From assembly GCA_020026175.1 (NCBI GenBank), contig JAHHQV010000015.1, positions 1 through 52,456 of the forward strand: a stretch of DNA of 52,456 nucleotides, written 5' to 3'. The position numbers were made by a program, and so were the translations under genes. Below are positions 32,645 through 42,182 of the stretch, piece after piece; position 1 is the stretch's first letter; each line of letters begins with the position of its first letter. The notes beneath the pieces were generated by a model, which was given only the letters and a program-made list of their open reading frames with translations, had not been told where the DNA came from and searched no databases. Origin of the DNA: Phocaeicola sp. Its GTDB lineage: Bacteria > Bacteroidota > Bacteroidia > Bacteroidales > Bacteroidaceae.

Positions 32645-34792
32645 TTATTCTTCTTCCATTAGGAGTTCCATTACTTGACAGGCCGATTTGGCTACTGAAG
32701 TACCAGGACCGAATATTGCCATAACACCGGCTTTGTATAGGAAATCGTAATCTTGTGCAGGAATAACGCCACCTGCAAATACAAGTATATCTTCACGCCC
32801 CAGTTTCTTGAGCTCGGCTATAATCTGAGGGACAAGAGTTTTGTGACCTGCTGCAAGTGAAGAAACACCTACTGCATGTACATCGTTTTCTACCGCTTCG
32901 CGTGCAGCTTCTTCTGGAGTTTGGAACAAAGGTCCCATATCAACGTCAAAACCACAGTCGGCAAAGCCTGTTGCTACTACTTTTGCACCACGGTCGTGTC
33001 CGTCCTGTCCCATCTTGGCTATCATTACACGTGGACGACGACCTTCTTTCTTTGCAAATTCTTCTGTCAGTTCGCAAGCTTTTGCGAAATCTGCATCTTT
33101 TTTACTTTCTGATGAATACACGCCTGATATTGTTCTGATTATTGCTTTATAACGTCCTACTACAACTTCGCAGGCATCTGAAATCTCTCCCAATGTAGCA
33201 CGTACATGGGCTGCTTCGACTGCCAGTTCCAGCAAGTTTCCCTTGCCTGTTTTTACACATTCTGTTATTGCCGTTAACGCTTTGTCTACTTCAGCCTGAT
33301 TTCGTCCTTCCTTTAATCTGCGTAGGTTTTCAATTTGCTCTTGACGTACTGCTGTATTGTCTACCTCAAGAATATCAATAGGATCTTCTTTTTCAAGACG
33401 ATATTTGTTTGTTCCTACGATAGTCTGTTCGCCAGAGTCAATGCGTGCCTGTGTACGTGCGGCAGCTTCCTCTATACGCATCTTTGGGATACCAGTTTCG
33501 ATAGCCTTAGCCATACCTCCAAGACGTTCTATTTCCTGAATGTGTTCCCAAGCCTTATGAGCAAGTTCGTTTGTAAGAGATTCTACATAGTAAGAACCTC
33601 CCCATGGGTCTACATTCTTGCATATCTGCGTTTCTTCTTGGATATAAATTTGTGTGTTACGAGCTATACGAGCAGAAAAGTCTGTAGGGAGAGCAATGGC
33701 TTCATCAAGTGCGTTTGTATGAAGTGATTGTGTATGACCGAGAGCTGCTGCCATGGCTTCGATACAAGTACGACCTACGTTGTTGAAAGGATCTTGTTCG
33801 GTAAGTGACCATCCTGATGTTTGTGAGTGAGTACGTAAAGCCAGTGATTTAGGGTTCTTAGGATTGAATTGCTTTACAATCTTAGCCCAAAGCATACGTG
33901 CAGCACGCATTTTTGCAATTTCCATGAAATGATTCATTCCGATAGCCCAAAAGAATGACAGGCGAGGTGCAAATGCATCTATATCTATTCCGGCGGCTAC
34001 TCCGGCACGAAGGTATTCTAGTCCATCGGCCAAAGTATATGCAAGTTCGATATCTGCTGTAGCACCGGCTTCTTGCATGTGATATCCCGAAATGGATATA
34101 GAATTGAATTTAGGCATCTTCTGTGAAGTATATTCAAATATATCTGAGATAATCTTCATAGAGAATGCTGGCGGGTAGATATATGTGTTACGCACCATAA
34201 ACTCTTTAAGAATATCATTTTGGATTGTACCAGCCATTTCTTCAAGTTTAGCACCTTGTTCAAGTCCTGCATTGATATAGAATGCCATTATCGGAAGCAC
34301 AGCACCATTCATTGTCATTGATACAGACATTTTATTCAATGGTATACCATCGAAGAGAACTTTCATATTTTCCAATGAACAGATAGAAACTCCAGCTTTT
34401 CCTACATCACCAACAACGCGCTGATGGTCTGGGTCGTATCCTCTATGTGTAGGAAGGTCGAAAGCTACGGATAGTCCTTTCTGTCCTGATGCAAGGTTTC
34501 GTCGATAGAAGGCATTTGATTCTTCGGCTGTAGAAAAACCTGCATACTGTCTGATAGTCCATGGGCGGAAAGTATACATCATAGAGTATGGACCTCGCAA
34601 GTAGGGTGGAATACCTGCTACATAGTCAAGGTGTTCCATTCCTTCAAGGTCTTCTTTTGTATATACTGGTTTTACTTGAATCTGTTCGGCAGTTCTCCAA
34701 TTGGCTTCTATGCCATTGGCTTTTTGCCATTCCATGCCATCTTTAGGCTGGAATCCTGCATATATATCTATGTTTTTAAAATTTGGTTTCAT
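32645..34792 (-). CDS. mutB: Methylmalonyl-CoA mutase large (catalytic) subunit
   Basis: Adenosylcobalamin enzyme interconverting succinyl-CoA and methylmalonyl-CoA, part of succinate-to-propionate metabolism. The catalytic TIM barrel begins FRPWTIRQYAGFSTAEESNA (about 74-93); RTHSQTSGWSLTEQDPFNN lies at about 338. The C-terminal B12 domain has the axial His in KMGQDGHDRGAKV (about 595-607) and GVSSLAAGHKTLVP and FAGGVIPAQDYDFL. The start chosen is MKPNFKNIDIY (715 aa); an ATG two codons earlier overlaps the mutA stop (ATGA) and may be used. The two genes are translationally coupled. Confidence 0.97.
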   Translation of the reverse strand: MKPNFKNIDIYAGFQPKDGMEWQKANGIEANWRTAEQIQVKPVYTKEDLEGMEHLDYVAGIPPYLRGPYSMMYTFRPWTIRQYAGFSTAEESNAFYRRNLASGQKGLSVAFDLPTHRGYDPDHQRVVGDVGKAGVSICSLENMKVLFDGIPLNKMSVSMTMNGAVLPIMAFYINAGLEQGAKLEEMAGTIQNDILKEFMVRNTYIYPPAFSMKIISDIFEYTSQKMPKFNSISISGYHMQEAGATADIELAYTLADGLEYLRAGVAAGIDIDAFAPRLSFFWAIGMNHFMEIAKMRAARMLWAKIVKQFNPKNPKSLALRTHSQTSGWSLTEQDPFNNVGRTCIEAMAAALGHTQSLHTNALDEAIALPTDFSARIARNTQIYIQEETQICKNVDPWGGSYYVESLTNELAHKAWEHIQEIERLGGMAKAIETGIPKMRIEEAAARTQARIDSGEQTIVGTNKYRLEKEDPIDILEVDNTAVRQEQIENLRRLKEGRNQAEVDKALTAITECVKTGKGNLLELAVEAAHVRATLGEISDACEVVVGRYKAIIRTISGVYSSESKKDADFAKACELTEEFAKKEGRRPRVMIAKMGQDGHDRGAKVVATGFADCGFDVDMGPLFQTPEEAAREAVENDVHAVGVSSLAAGHKTLVPQIIAELKKLGREDILVFAGGVIPAQDYDFLYKAGVMAIFGPGTSVAKSACQVMELLMEEE

Positions 34793-34794
34793 AG

Positions 34795-36687
34795 TCATCT
34801 AATTCCTAGCTTTTCGTTATACTCTTTTAAAGTTTCCAATACGTTGCAACGAACGTGGATGAAGTTTTCTATTCCTGCAGCTTTGAGTTCATCCATACAT
34901 GCCGGAGCACCTGCAACTATATACATTGCACGTCCGTCAAGTGCTTTGAATGCAGGAATTGCATGTTCTGCGTATTCATCATCACTTGAACATAATACTA
35001 CTATGTCGGCATTAACTTTCATGGCAGCTTCTATGCCTTCATCAACAGTGGAAAATCCGAGGTTGTCAATAACTTCGTATCCAGCACATGCAAGGAAGTT
35101 ACATGAGAATTGTGCGCGTGCCTGACGCATTGCAAGATTTCCTATTGTAAGCATAAATGCTTTTGGACGTTTACCGGAATGTTCTGTCTGTAGACGTAGT
35201 TCTTCAAATTCGCTTGCTGCACGTGATTTGTCAAGAGTCTTGAATGGTCGTCCTTCATTTCCATGCCCTCCTCCGCAACTGCATTTGCATACAGCAGGAG
35301 CTTTTCCATCTGCTAGTTCGGAAAAATTAGGATACTGGTTTGTTCCTAGAAGTATTTCTTTTCGTTTCGAAACAGCTTCATGACGTGCTTTGTTGCTATT
35401 GTTTACATCATCCTGTACCTTTCCTTCTTTGATGGCATTTAGCATACCTCCTTCGTCTTCTACACCGAGGAACAGATTCCAAGCCTGCTGTGCTATAGAT
35501 GCTGTAAGGTTTTCTATATAATAAGAACCTGCTGCTGGATCTACAATACGGTTTAGGTGTGATTCTTCTTTAAGTAACAGCTGCTGGTTGCGGGCAATAC
35601 GTTCGGAAAAATCGTTTGGATTTTCGTATGCGCTATTGAAAGCGGTTACCGTGATGGAATTTACACCTGCAAGTGCAGCACTCATGGCTTCAGTTTGTGT
35701 ACGTAGAAGATTTACATGAGAATCGAATAAAGTAAGGTTAAATTTTGAAGTCTCTGCATGTGAAACCATCTTGCATGCACAGTAGCATGTATCATCTTCA
35801 TTATTCCCGGTAGATGTAGGATTGTATTCCTTTACTATATTTGCCCATAGCATTCTTGCAGCTCTGAATTTGGCTATTTCCATGAAGTAGTTTGAGCTGA
35901 TACCAAAATTGAATTTTATTTTTTTTGCAGCTAAAGCAGCTGGAATGCCTGCCTCAATCAATTGGCTTAGGTATTCATTCCCCCATGATAGTGCATACCC
36001 CAATTCTTGATAGATATAGGCTCCACTATTGTTAAGTTCTAATGAATTTACATTGATACATCTGAATCCAGGATATTCGGCAAATATTTCTACTAGCTTT
36101 TTTGCATTATCTGTAAAATTACTCAAATCTTTGCCTTTAGTCATTATCTTTCCTATAGGGTCATAGTTTACAGAACCTTTTAAAGATTTTGGATCGTATC
36201 CTTTTTCCTTGAAGTAATCAACTAAGAGTCCTGCGAGTTTTACTGTATGTCCCTGACAAGTAGAAAAGTTCAGTTCAATACAATTGCAACATATATCTTT
36301 GAGCAAAATCTTTATATATTCATAACTAAGATCCGCTGCCTTTACATTGAATCCGAGAGAGTCGATTCCTCTGTTTAGTAAGTCCAGTGCTTTTGTATTG
36401 GCTTCTTCCGGATTGGTTACATTTATGTCTTGACGTACGAACCAAGTATTGTTGTCTTTATTAATCCCTCTTATATAAGGATATTCTCCTGGAAGTCCTT
36501 CTGTAGTCTTAAGTCCTTCAAGATCTTCTTTGCGATAAAAAGGTTTTACTTTAAATCCTTCGTTGGTCTTCCATACCAACTTCTTTTCGAAATCAGCTCC
36601 TTTAAGGTCGGCTGTAATTTTATCCATCCATTCTTGTGTACTTACGGAAGGAAAATCAGAAAAGAGTTTTTCTTTACTATCTGCCAT
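34795..36687 (-). CDS. mutA: Methylmalonyl-CoA mutase small subunit
   Basis: Non-catalytic partner of MutB. The N-terminal barrel contains EYPYIRGINKDNNTWFVRQD (about 71) and FRAARMLWANIVKEYNP (about 286). The C-terminal Rossmann-like domain lacks the DxHxxG cobalamin motif, as expected for this subunit (ADIVVLCSSDDEYAE). A linker at about 485-495 has a cysteine- and glycine-rich stretch, VCKCSCGGGHG. The start is MADSKEKLF (630 aa); the 29 upstream codons overlap the promoter. It precedes mutB with overlapping stop and start. Confidence 0.95.
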   Translation of the reverse strand: MADSKEKLFSDFPSVSTQEWMDKITADLKGADFEKKLVWKTNEGFKVKPFYRKEDLEGLKTTEGLPGEYPYIRGINKDNNTWFVRQDINVTNPEEANTKALDLLNRGIDSLGFNVKAADLSYEYIKILLKDICCNCIELNFSTCQGHTVKLAGLLVDYFKEKGYDPKSLKGSVNYDPIGKIMTKGKDLSNFTDNAKKLVEIFAEYPGFRCINVNSLELNNSGAYIYQELGYALSWGNEYLSQLIEAGIPAALAAKKIKFNFGISSNYFMEIAKFRAARMLWANIVKEYNPTSTGNNEDDTCYCACKMVSHAETSKFNLTLFDSHVNLLRTQTEAMSAALAGVNSITVTAFNSAYENPNDFSERIARNQQLLLKEESHLNRIVDPAAGSYYIENLTASIAQQAWNLFLGVEDEGGMLNAIKEGKVQDDVNNSNKARHEAVSKRKEILLGTNQYPNFSELADGKAPAVCKCSCGGGHGNEGRPFKTLDKSRAASEFEELRLQTEHSGKRPKAFMLTIGNLAMRQARAQFSCNFLACAGYEVIDNLGFSTVDEGIEAAMKVNADIVVLCSSDDEYAEHAIPAFKALDGRAMYIVAGAPACMDELKAAGIENFIHVRCNVLETLKEYNEKLGIR

Positions 36688-36753
36688 AGTTATTAGGTTT
36701 TTTGTATATAGATTTTTATTGACTATCGTACATGTTTTGTACGTATCTATAGG

Positions 36754-36761
36754 CAAAGATA
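36754..36761 (-). promoter_or_regulatory. -7 element of mutAB
   Basis: Reverse-strand TATCTTTG, 67 bases upstream of the mutA start. No TTG at -33. No B12 riboswitch is visible in the leader. The gap to the divergent transporter gene at 36973 is AT-rich. Confidence 0.55.
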
Positions 36762-36972
36762 CACATTTATTCAAATATGCATAAATGTTAATGTTAAATG
36801 TATATTGAATAAATATTAATTATGTAAATTTTATTACATCAAGTTCTGTTTTTGCAATATCAATATAGCAAAAACGGAAGTGTTAGGTTATTTGACATAT
36901 TAATATTTTGAAATCAAATTAATTTTTAAGTACTTTGCAGCATTAATTATTTATGTGTTATATTAAAATTTT

Positions 36973-38655
36973 ATGAATTGGTTAAATGATTTATTGTTAA
37001 ATCCTGATTCCATAGCTCATATTGTGGCTTTATATGCCTTTGTGATAGCTATGGGTGTATTACTGGGAAAAATTAAAATCTTCGGCATATCGCTGGGGGT
37101 TACTTTTGTTTTGTTTGTCGGCATTCTTGCAGGGCATTTCGGCTTTACAGGTAATTTATCTATCTTGTCGTTTGTGCAGGATTTCGGATTGATTCTGTTT
37201 GTCTTCTGTATAGGATTGCAAGTAGGACCATCTTTTTTCTCATCTTTCAAGAAAGGTGGTATTGCAATGAATATGATAGCCCTTGGAATAGTGGGCTTGA
37301 ATATTGTTGTTGCTTTGGCTCTTTATTTTGCTTTGCAAGGTAGGGTTGATATACCTATGATGGTAGGTATATTGTGTGGTGCCGTTACAAATACTCCTGG
37401 ACTTGGTGCTGCGAACGAGGCTCTTGTACAGATAAACTATAACGGTCCTCAGATAGCTAACGGTTATGCTTGTGCATATCCTTTGGGTGTTATGGGCATA
37501 ATTCTTTCTATGATTGCTATCCGTTTGTTGTGTAGCATTGATCTTGCTAAGGAAGCTAATGATATTCAGAAATGTGAAGAGGATAACCCGCATATGAAAC
37601 CTTTCTTCTTGAGCCTTGAAGTACATAATGAGGCTTTAGTTGGTAAGACTCTTCATCAAATAAACAATTTCCTGTCGCGTGATTTTGTTTGTTCGCGTAT
37701 AAAGAAAAGTGATGGCAAAATATACATTCCTACAGCAAAGACTGTCATAGAAATCAATGACAAACTTTTCATAGTATGTGCAGAAGATGATTCAGAAGCT
37801 ATAATAGCTTTTATCGGTCCTCAGATAGGCAATGTTGATTGGGAAGAACAAGAAAGACAAGAAAAACCTATGGTGTCACGTCGTATTCTTGTAACACAGT
37901 CGGATATAAACGGCAAGACTTTGGGTGAACTTCATTTTAATAGTATGTATGGAGTAAACATTACTCGTGTAAACCGTTCTGGTATGGACTTGTTTGCTTC
38001 TCGTCAGCTTGTATTGCAGGTTGGTGACCGTGTGATGGTTGTAGGTCCGCAGGATGCTGTAGACAGAGTAGCCAGTTTGCTTGGTAATCAGTTGAAACGT
38101 CTTGATCATCCTAACATCATGACTATTTTTGTTGGTATACTTTGTGGTATATTCTTTGGTAGTCTCCCGTTTGCAATCCCTGGAGTTCCTACTCCTGTAA
38201 AGCTTGGTCTTGCTGGGGGACCTCTAATCATCGCTATTTTGATAGGCCGTTTCGGACATAAGTTTAAGTTGGTTACATATACTACTATGAGTGCCAATTT
38301 GATGCTTCGTGAAGTTGGTCTTGTGTTGTTCCTTGCCAGTGTTGGTATAAAGGCTGGTGGAAGTTTCGTACACACGGTAGTAGAGGGTGATGGTCTTCTG
38401 TATGTGGGAATAGGTTTCTTGATAACCATAATACCGATTATAATAATGGGTATTGTTGCAAGATGGAGGCATAATCTCAATTACTTTACTTTAATGGGGC
38501 TTATAGCTGGTAGTAATACAGACCCACCGGCATTGGCATATGCCAATCAAACTGCAAATAACGATGCTCCGGCAGTTGGTTATTCTACAGTATATCCATT
38601 GGCTATGTTTATGAGAATCCTTACAGCACAGCTACTGATATTGTTGATGGCGTAA
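36973..38655 (+). CDS. AspT/YidE/YbjL-family transporter with two TrkA-C domains
   Basis: The protein has 560 residues. The N-terminal membrane half (about 5-185, five to six helices) includes DFGLILFVFCIGLQVGPSFF and GAVTNTPGLGAANEAL. Two cytoplasmic RCK_C/TrkA-C domains (about 205-290 and 295-375) follow, then a second membrane half with GSNTDPPALAYANQTA. The paired TNTPGLGAA and SNTDPPALAYA motifs are typical of aspartate:alanine antiporter-like proteins. The substrate is not known for this member; a dicarboxylate or amino acid is likely. It is divergent from mutAB and ends at a strong terminator. Confidence 0.88.
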   Translation: MNWLNDLLLNPDSIAHIVALYAFVIAMGVLLGKIKIFGISLGVTFVLFVGILAGHFGFTGNLSILSFVQDFGLILFVFCIGLQVGPSFFSSFKKGGIAMNMIALGIVGLNIVVALALYFALQGRVDIPMMVGILCGAVTNTPGLGAANEALVQINYNGPQIANGYACAYPLGVMGIILSMIAIRLLCSIDLAKEANDIQKCEEDNPHMKPFFLSLEVHNEALVGKTLHQINNFLSRDFVCSRIKKSDGKIYIPTAKTVIEINDKLFIVCAEDDSEAIIAFIGPQIGNVDWEEQERQEKPMVSRRILVTQSDINGKTLGELHFNSMYGVNITRVNRSGMDLFASRQLVLQVGDRVMVVGPQDAVDRVASLLGNQLKRLDHPNIMTIFVGILCGIFFGSLPFAIPGVPTPVKLGLAGGPLIIAILIGRFGHKFKLVTYTTMSANLMLREVGLVLFLASVGIKAGGSFVHTVVEGDGLLYVGIGFLITIIPIIIMGIVARWRHNLNYFTLMGLIAGSNTDPPALAYANQTANNDAPAVGYSTVYPLAMFMRILTAQLLILLMA

Positions 38656-38663
38656 ATTGTTAT

Positions 38664-38728
38664 AAAGAAAGAGACATGCATGTTTGTATTTGTCATACAA
38701 TAATGTGCATGTCTCTTTCTTTTTTTGT
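38664..38728 (+). terminator. Terminator of the AspT-like gene
   Basis: AAAGAAAGAGACATGCA (38664-38680) pairs perfectly with TGCATGTCTCTTTCTTT (38706-38722), followed by further T residues. Strong in both directions. Confidence 0.9.
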
Positions 38729-38758
38729 TTATATAAACCCTATTGTCTTGTTTTTTAG

Positions 38759-38766
38759 TAACTTTG
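38759..38766 (+). promoter_or_regulatory. -7 element of the second ABC-F gene
   Basis: TAACTTTG, 31 bases before the start codon. A TTG at the exact -33 distance was not found. Confidence 0.6.
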
Positions 38767-38797
38767 CAATAGATTTAATTATAATTCAGTAATATAT

Positions 38798-40438
38798 ATG
38801 ATATCAGTAGATGGATTGACCGTCGAATTTGGCGGTGCCACCTTGTTTAGTGACATTAGTTTTCAGATTAATGAAAAAGACCGTATAGCCCTTATGGGTA
38901 AGAATGGAGCTGGTAAGTCAACTCTTTTGAAAATATTGGCAGGTGTTCGTCAGCCTACAAGAGGAAAGGTTACGGCTCCCAAAGATTGTGTAGTGGCATA
39001 TCTTCCACAGCACTTGATGACAGAAGATGGCAGAACGGTTTTTGAAGAAGCGGCACAGGCTTTCGCTCATCTTCATGAAATGGAAAAGGAGATTGAGGCA
39101 ATGAATAATGAACTTGCTACAAGAACCGACTATGAGAGCGATTCATACATGTCTCTTATAGAAAAGGTGGCTGCAATGAGTGAGAAATTTTATTCTATAG
39201 ATATGACTCACTTTGAGGAGGATGTAGAGAAGGCGCTTTTGGGATTAGGCTTTCTGAGAGAAGATTTCAATCGCCCTACCAGTGACTTCAGCGGTGGATG
39301 GCGTATGCGCATAGAATTGGCTAAATTATTGCTGCAGAACCCTGATGTGCTTTTGCTTGACGAACCTACAAACCATCTTGATATTGAGTCTATACAATGG
39401 CTTGAAGAGTTTCTTGTAAATAGTGCCAAGGCAGTTATTGTAATAAGTCACGACCGTAAGTTTGTTGATAATATTACTACACGTACAATTGAAGTTACAA
39501 TGGGTCGTATATATGATTATAAGGTGAATTATTCTCAATATCTTGTACTCCGAAAGGAGCGTCGTGAGCAGCAGATGAAGCAGTATGAAGAGCAGCAGAA
39601 GATGATACAGGAGACAAAGGACTTCATAGAGAGATTCAAAGGAACATATAGTAAGACTCTTCAGGTTCAGAGCCGTGTAAAGATGCTTGAGAAACTGGAA
39701 TTGATAGAAGTGGATGAAGAGGATACTTCTGCTTTGCGTCTTAAATTCCCTCCGTCTCCTAGAAGCGGAAGTTATCCGGTTGTCATGGAAGGAGTTGGAA
39801 AAACATATGGAGACCATGTGGTGTTCAGTAATGCTAATCTTACAATAGAAAGAGGTGACAAAGTGGCTTTTGTAGGTAAGAATGGTGAAGGTAAATCAAC
39901 ATTGGTAAAATGTATAATGAATGAGATTGATCACGATGGAACGCTTACATTGGGGCATAATGTTCAGATTGGATATTTTGCACAGAACCAGGCTTCGCTT
40001 CTTGATGAAAATCTTACGGTATTCCAGACTATAGATGATGTAGCTAAAGGCGAAATAAGGAATAAAATACGTGATTTACTTGGAGCGTTCATGTTTGGTG
40101 GACCTGAAGAGTCAATGAAAAAAGTGAAAGTGCTTTCTGGAGGCGAACGCACTCGTCTGGCAATGATAAAACTATTGTTGGAGCCAGTAAATCTTCTTAT
40201 ACTTGACGAGCCTACAAATCATCTTGACATGAAAACGAAGGATATTCTGAAACAGGCTCTGTTGGAGTTTGACGGGACTCTTATTGTCGTTTCGCATGAT
40301 CGTGACTTTCTTGATGGTCTTGTAACCAAGGTCTATGAATTTGGAAACAAGAAAGTCAAGGAGCATCTTTGTGGAATATATGAATTCCTGGAAACAAAGA
40401 AACTTGAAAGTCTTCAAGAATTGGAAAAGAAAAAATGA
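38798..40438 (+). CDS. ABC-F family ATPase (intact, two active sites)
   Basis: The protein has 546 residues. Both halves are complete: Walker A GKNGAGKST (about 34-42) and GKNGEGKST (about 360); signatures FSGGWRMR and LSGGERTRL; Walker B LLLDEPTNHLD and LILDEPTNHLD; switch His in ISHDRKF and VSHDRDF. The linker is a long charged coiled coil (about 245-305, ERREQQMKQYEEQQKMI). Probably a ribosome-associated translation factor; resistance-type ABC-Fs cannot be excluded, but nothing here suggests one. It contrasts with the degenerate paralogue at 5072. Confidence 0.93.
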   Translation: MISVDGLTVEFGGATLFSDISFQINEKDRIALMGKNGAGKSTLLKILAGVRQPTRGKVTAPKDCVVAYLPQHLMTEDGRTVFEEAAQAFAHLHEMEKEIEAMNNELATRTDYESDSYMSLIEKVAAMSEKFYSIDMTHFEEDVEKALLGLGFLREDFNRPTSDFSGGWRMRIELAKLLLQNPDVLLLDEPTNHLDIESIQWLEEFLVNSAKAVIVISHDRKFVDNITTRTIEVTMGRIYDYKVNYSQYLVLRKERREQQMKQYEEQQKMIQETKDFIERFKGTYSKTLQVQSRVKMLEKLELIEVDEEDTSALRLKFPPSPRSGSYPVVMEGVGKTYGDHVVFSNANLTIERGDKVAFVGKNGEGKSTLVKCIMNEIDHDGTLTLGHNVQIGYFAQNQASLLDENLTVFQTIDDVAKGEIRNKIRDLLGAFMFGGPEESMKKVKVLSGGERTRLAMIKLLLEPVNLLILDEPTNHLDMKTKDILKQALLEFDGTLIVVSHDRDFLDGLVTKVYEFGNKKVKEHLCGIYEFLETKKLESLQELEKKK

Positions 40439-40689
40439 TGAATGTCTTACCATAATATATCTGAAAAGCTTGTAAGCGTTTTATTATATTGCAGAAGCAT
40501 GTTTTTTTAATTTGAAGATACCGATAGAGAATGCAGAGGATTTTTCTTCTGCATTTTTTGTATTGTAGTTCTTGGTAAATTTAATATTACATAGTTTAGC
40601 CTGAAATGCTATATTATTTGAAAGAGAACCAAGATGAGTTTGACATTCAGAAAATTCGTGTCCGACATTTGTCCGACCTCTAAAGCAAC

Positions 40690-40720
40690 AAAAGCTGCAA
40701 CTCATTGAGTTACAGCTTTT
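40690..40720 (-). terminator. Terminator of tRNA-Trp
   Basis: Reverse-strand AAAAGCTGTAACTCAATGAGTTGCAGCTTTT forms a near-perfect hairpin ending in TTTTG, nine bases after the tRNA 3' end. Upstream bases 40439-40689 hold no clear gene. Confidence 0.7.
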
Positions 40721-40728
40721 AACTTCTG

Positions 40729-40802
40729 CACGGGAAGAGAGGCTCGAACTCCCGACACTCGGTTTTGGAGACCGATGCTCTACCAACTGAGCTATTCCCG
40801 TG
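40729..40802 (-). tRNA. tRNA-Trp (CCA)
   Basis: Acceptor CACGGGA/TCCCGTG, D-arm AGCTCAGTTGGTAGAGC, anticodon loop CTCCAAA (CCA) on a CGGT/ACCG stem, T-arm GGGAGTTCGAGCCTCTC. The 3' CCA is not encoded. Confidence 0.93.
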
Positions 40803-40876
40803 TTTGCGATTGCAAAGGTAGTAATGTTTTTTGTTTCTGCAATACTTATGGACGAATATTTTTCAAAAAATATTGC

Positions 40877-41470
40877 CTAAATATCTAAATCGTTGAAAAT
40901 CAATTTGTAGAATTCTGATTTTTTTTCAACTTTCATAGGATATGCACGGCTTGATGAAGGCATTCTGTATAAAGAAATTTTTTTGTCATGAAATTCAAAC
41001 ATTGTTTTTCCTCCAATTGATGGTTGTGATATGGAGAAAAAGTCGCATAAAATGTCTGTAGCTTTTTGTCCTGTAGTTACTATAGTCTTACATTTAGGAA
41101 GTTGTTTAAGGAGCAATTCAATGTTAGTGGATTCAACCACCTCCAGATATTTATCAGATGCATTGTCTTGTAATCTTCTTACTGCCGAGGCAGTATCATA
41201 AAGAGCTATTCCTTTATCTATAAGGAATTCAATGATAGCTTCTTTGTTGAATGATTTTTTATCATTGTTAAGAAAATGCTCTTTGTCGTCAAAAAAAATA
41301 TATCCCATAATTCTCCACATATCATTCTGTAGGTTGGGGTAGAAGAAGTTCATGCTCCATTTTTTTTTCTGTGGAGGAAAACTGCCAAGCATCAAAATAG
41401 ATGCATTGGCAGGTAAAAAAGGTTCCAGAGGATGATACTCAACTTCTGGTATAATATTATTATCTATCAT
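40877..41470 (-). CDS. Uracil-DNA glycosylase superfamily protein
   Basis: The protein has 197 residues. The motif ILMLGSFPPQKKKWSMNFFY (about 21-40) corresponds to the UDG active-site strand and water-activating loop, CKTIVTTGQKA (about 128-138) is the central strand, and LYRMPSSSRAYP (about 172-183) is the DNA-intercalation loop, as in the MUG/G:T-U mismatch branch. No N-terminal signal. It overlaps the upstream gene by four bases (ATGA), so they are coupled. The substrate (uracil, hypoxanthine or other) cannot be told from sequence. Confidence 0.83.
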   Translation of the reverse strand: MIDNNIIPEVEYHPLEPFLPANASILMLGSFPPQKKKWSMNFFYPNLQNDMWRIMGYIFFDDKEHFLNNDKKSFNKEAIIEFLIDKGIALYDTASAVRRLQDNASDKYLEVVESTNIELLLKQLPKCKTIVTTGQKATDILCDFFSISQPSIGGKTMFEFHDKKISLYRMPSSSRAYPMKVEKKSEFYKLIFNDLDI

Positions 41471-42096
41471 GCTTTAGGTTTTGGTTCTTTTTTAGCCAAT
41501 AGAACTATGTTATAAACATAATCGGTAATCCATTCTTGTGAATAACCCAGAGCCTGTTTGTACTGACGGATATTGTGGCATGTCTTGCGTACTCCATCAT
41601 CTTTCCAGTCGATTTTAGTAAGAATGTCATCTACTGTCTTTTCGGTCATATTGCGTAACATTTTCTTTAGTACGCTTGGCATACGGAACTTCCACTGCAT
41701 TAGGTTACCTATAACCATCATAAGGTCTTGGCTGAATCCTTGGAACATGAACAGATATGATTTTATATCGTTGATGTTTTTGCAGTTTTTCTTGATAGAT
41801 GAATCAATTTCTTTGAAGAACATATCGTTTAGACCATATATTTCGATAAGCATTTTCTTGCATTTTGATTTTTCCGCAAGGCCAAGTTTGTTGTTCTGTG
41901 TTGGAACCTTCAATGTACGTTTGAAAACTGCCAGATCAGGAAGGAAATTAATGTTGCTTATACCCAATTGTGAAGCCATTACAGCCTGATAATAAACTCG
42001 TATAAGTGTCATGAAATCTTCCATTCCACCAACTCTTACTGATTCTTCTGCATTTTCGGTATTTTTTTTACCGAATAGTTTTGAAAATATACCCAT
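41467..42096 (-). CDS. Conserved-looking hypothetical protein
   Basis: The protein has 209 residues from MGIFSKLFGKKN. The frame runs 32 codons further upstream into the symporter gene, but that part looks non-coding. The protein is helical and basic at both ends, with several KK pairs and a lysine- and proline-rich C-terminus. No signal peptide, membrane helix or recognised motif. It is translationally coupled to a UDG-like glycosylase, suggesting a nucleic-acid link, but that is only context. The family is not recognised. Confidence 0.7.
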   Translation of the reverse strand: MGIFSKLFGKKNTENAEESVRVGGMEDFMTLIRVYYQAVMASQLGISNINFLPDLAVFKRTLKVPTQNNKLGLAEKSKCKKMLIEIYGLNDMFFKEIDSSIKKNCKNINDIKSYLFMFQGFSQDLMMVIGNLMQWKFRMPSVLKKMLRNMTEKTVDDILTKIDWKDDGVRKTCHNIRQYKQALGYSQEWITDYVYNIVLLAKKEPKPKA

Positions 42097-42182
42097 ATTG
42101 TAATTATATATTATTATTTTTCTGTCACAAAGATAATGTAAACTGAATGAAACACAAAGTGAAAACAGAGTTTTCAGTCTTG

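Noticed and set aside
36640..36972. B12 riboswitch in front of mutAB
   Set aside because: No B12-box-like core on either strand; only a -7 promoter element.
40484..40690. Possible integrase fragment near tRNA-Trp (SAFSIGIFKLKKHA)
   Set aside because: Resembles the N-terminus of Bacteroides integrases only weakly; too short and without supporting att repeats.
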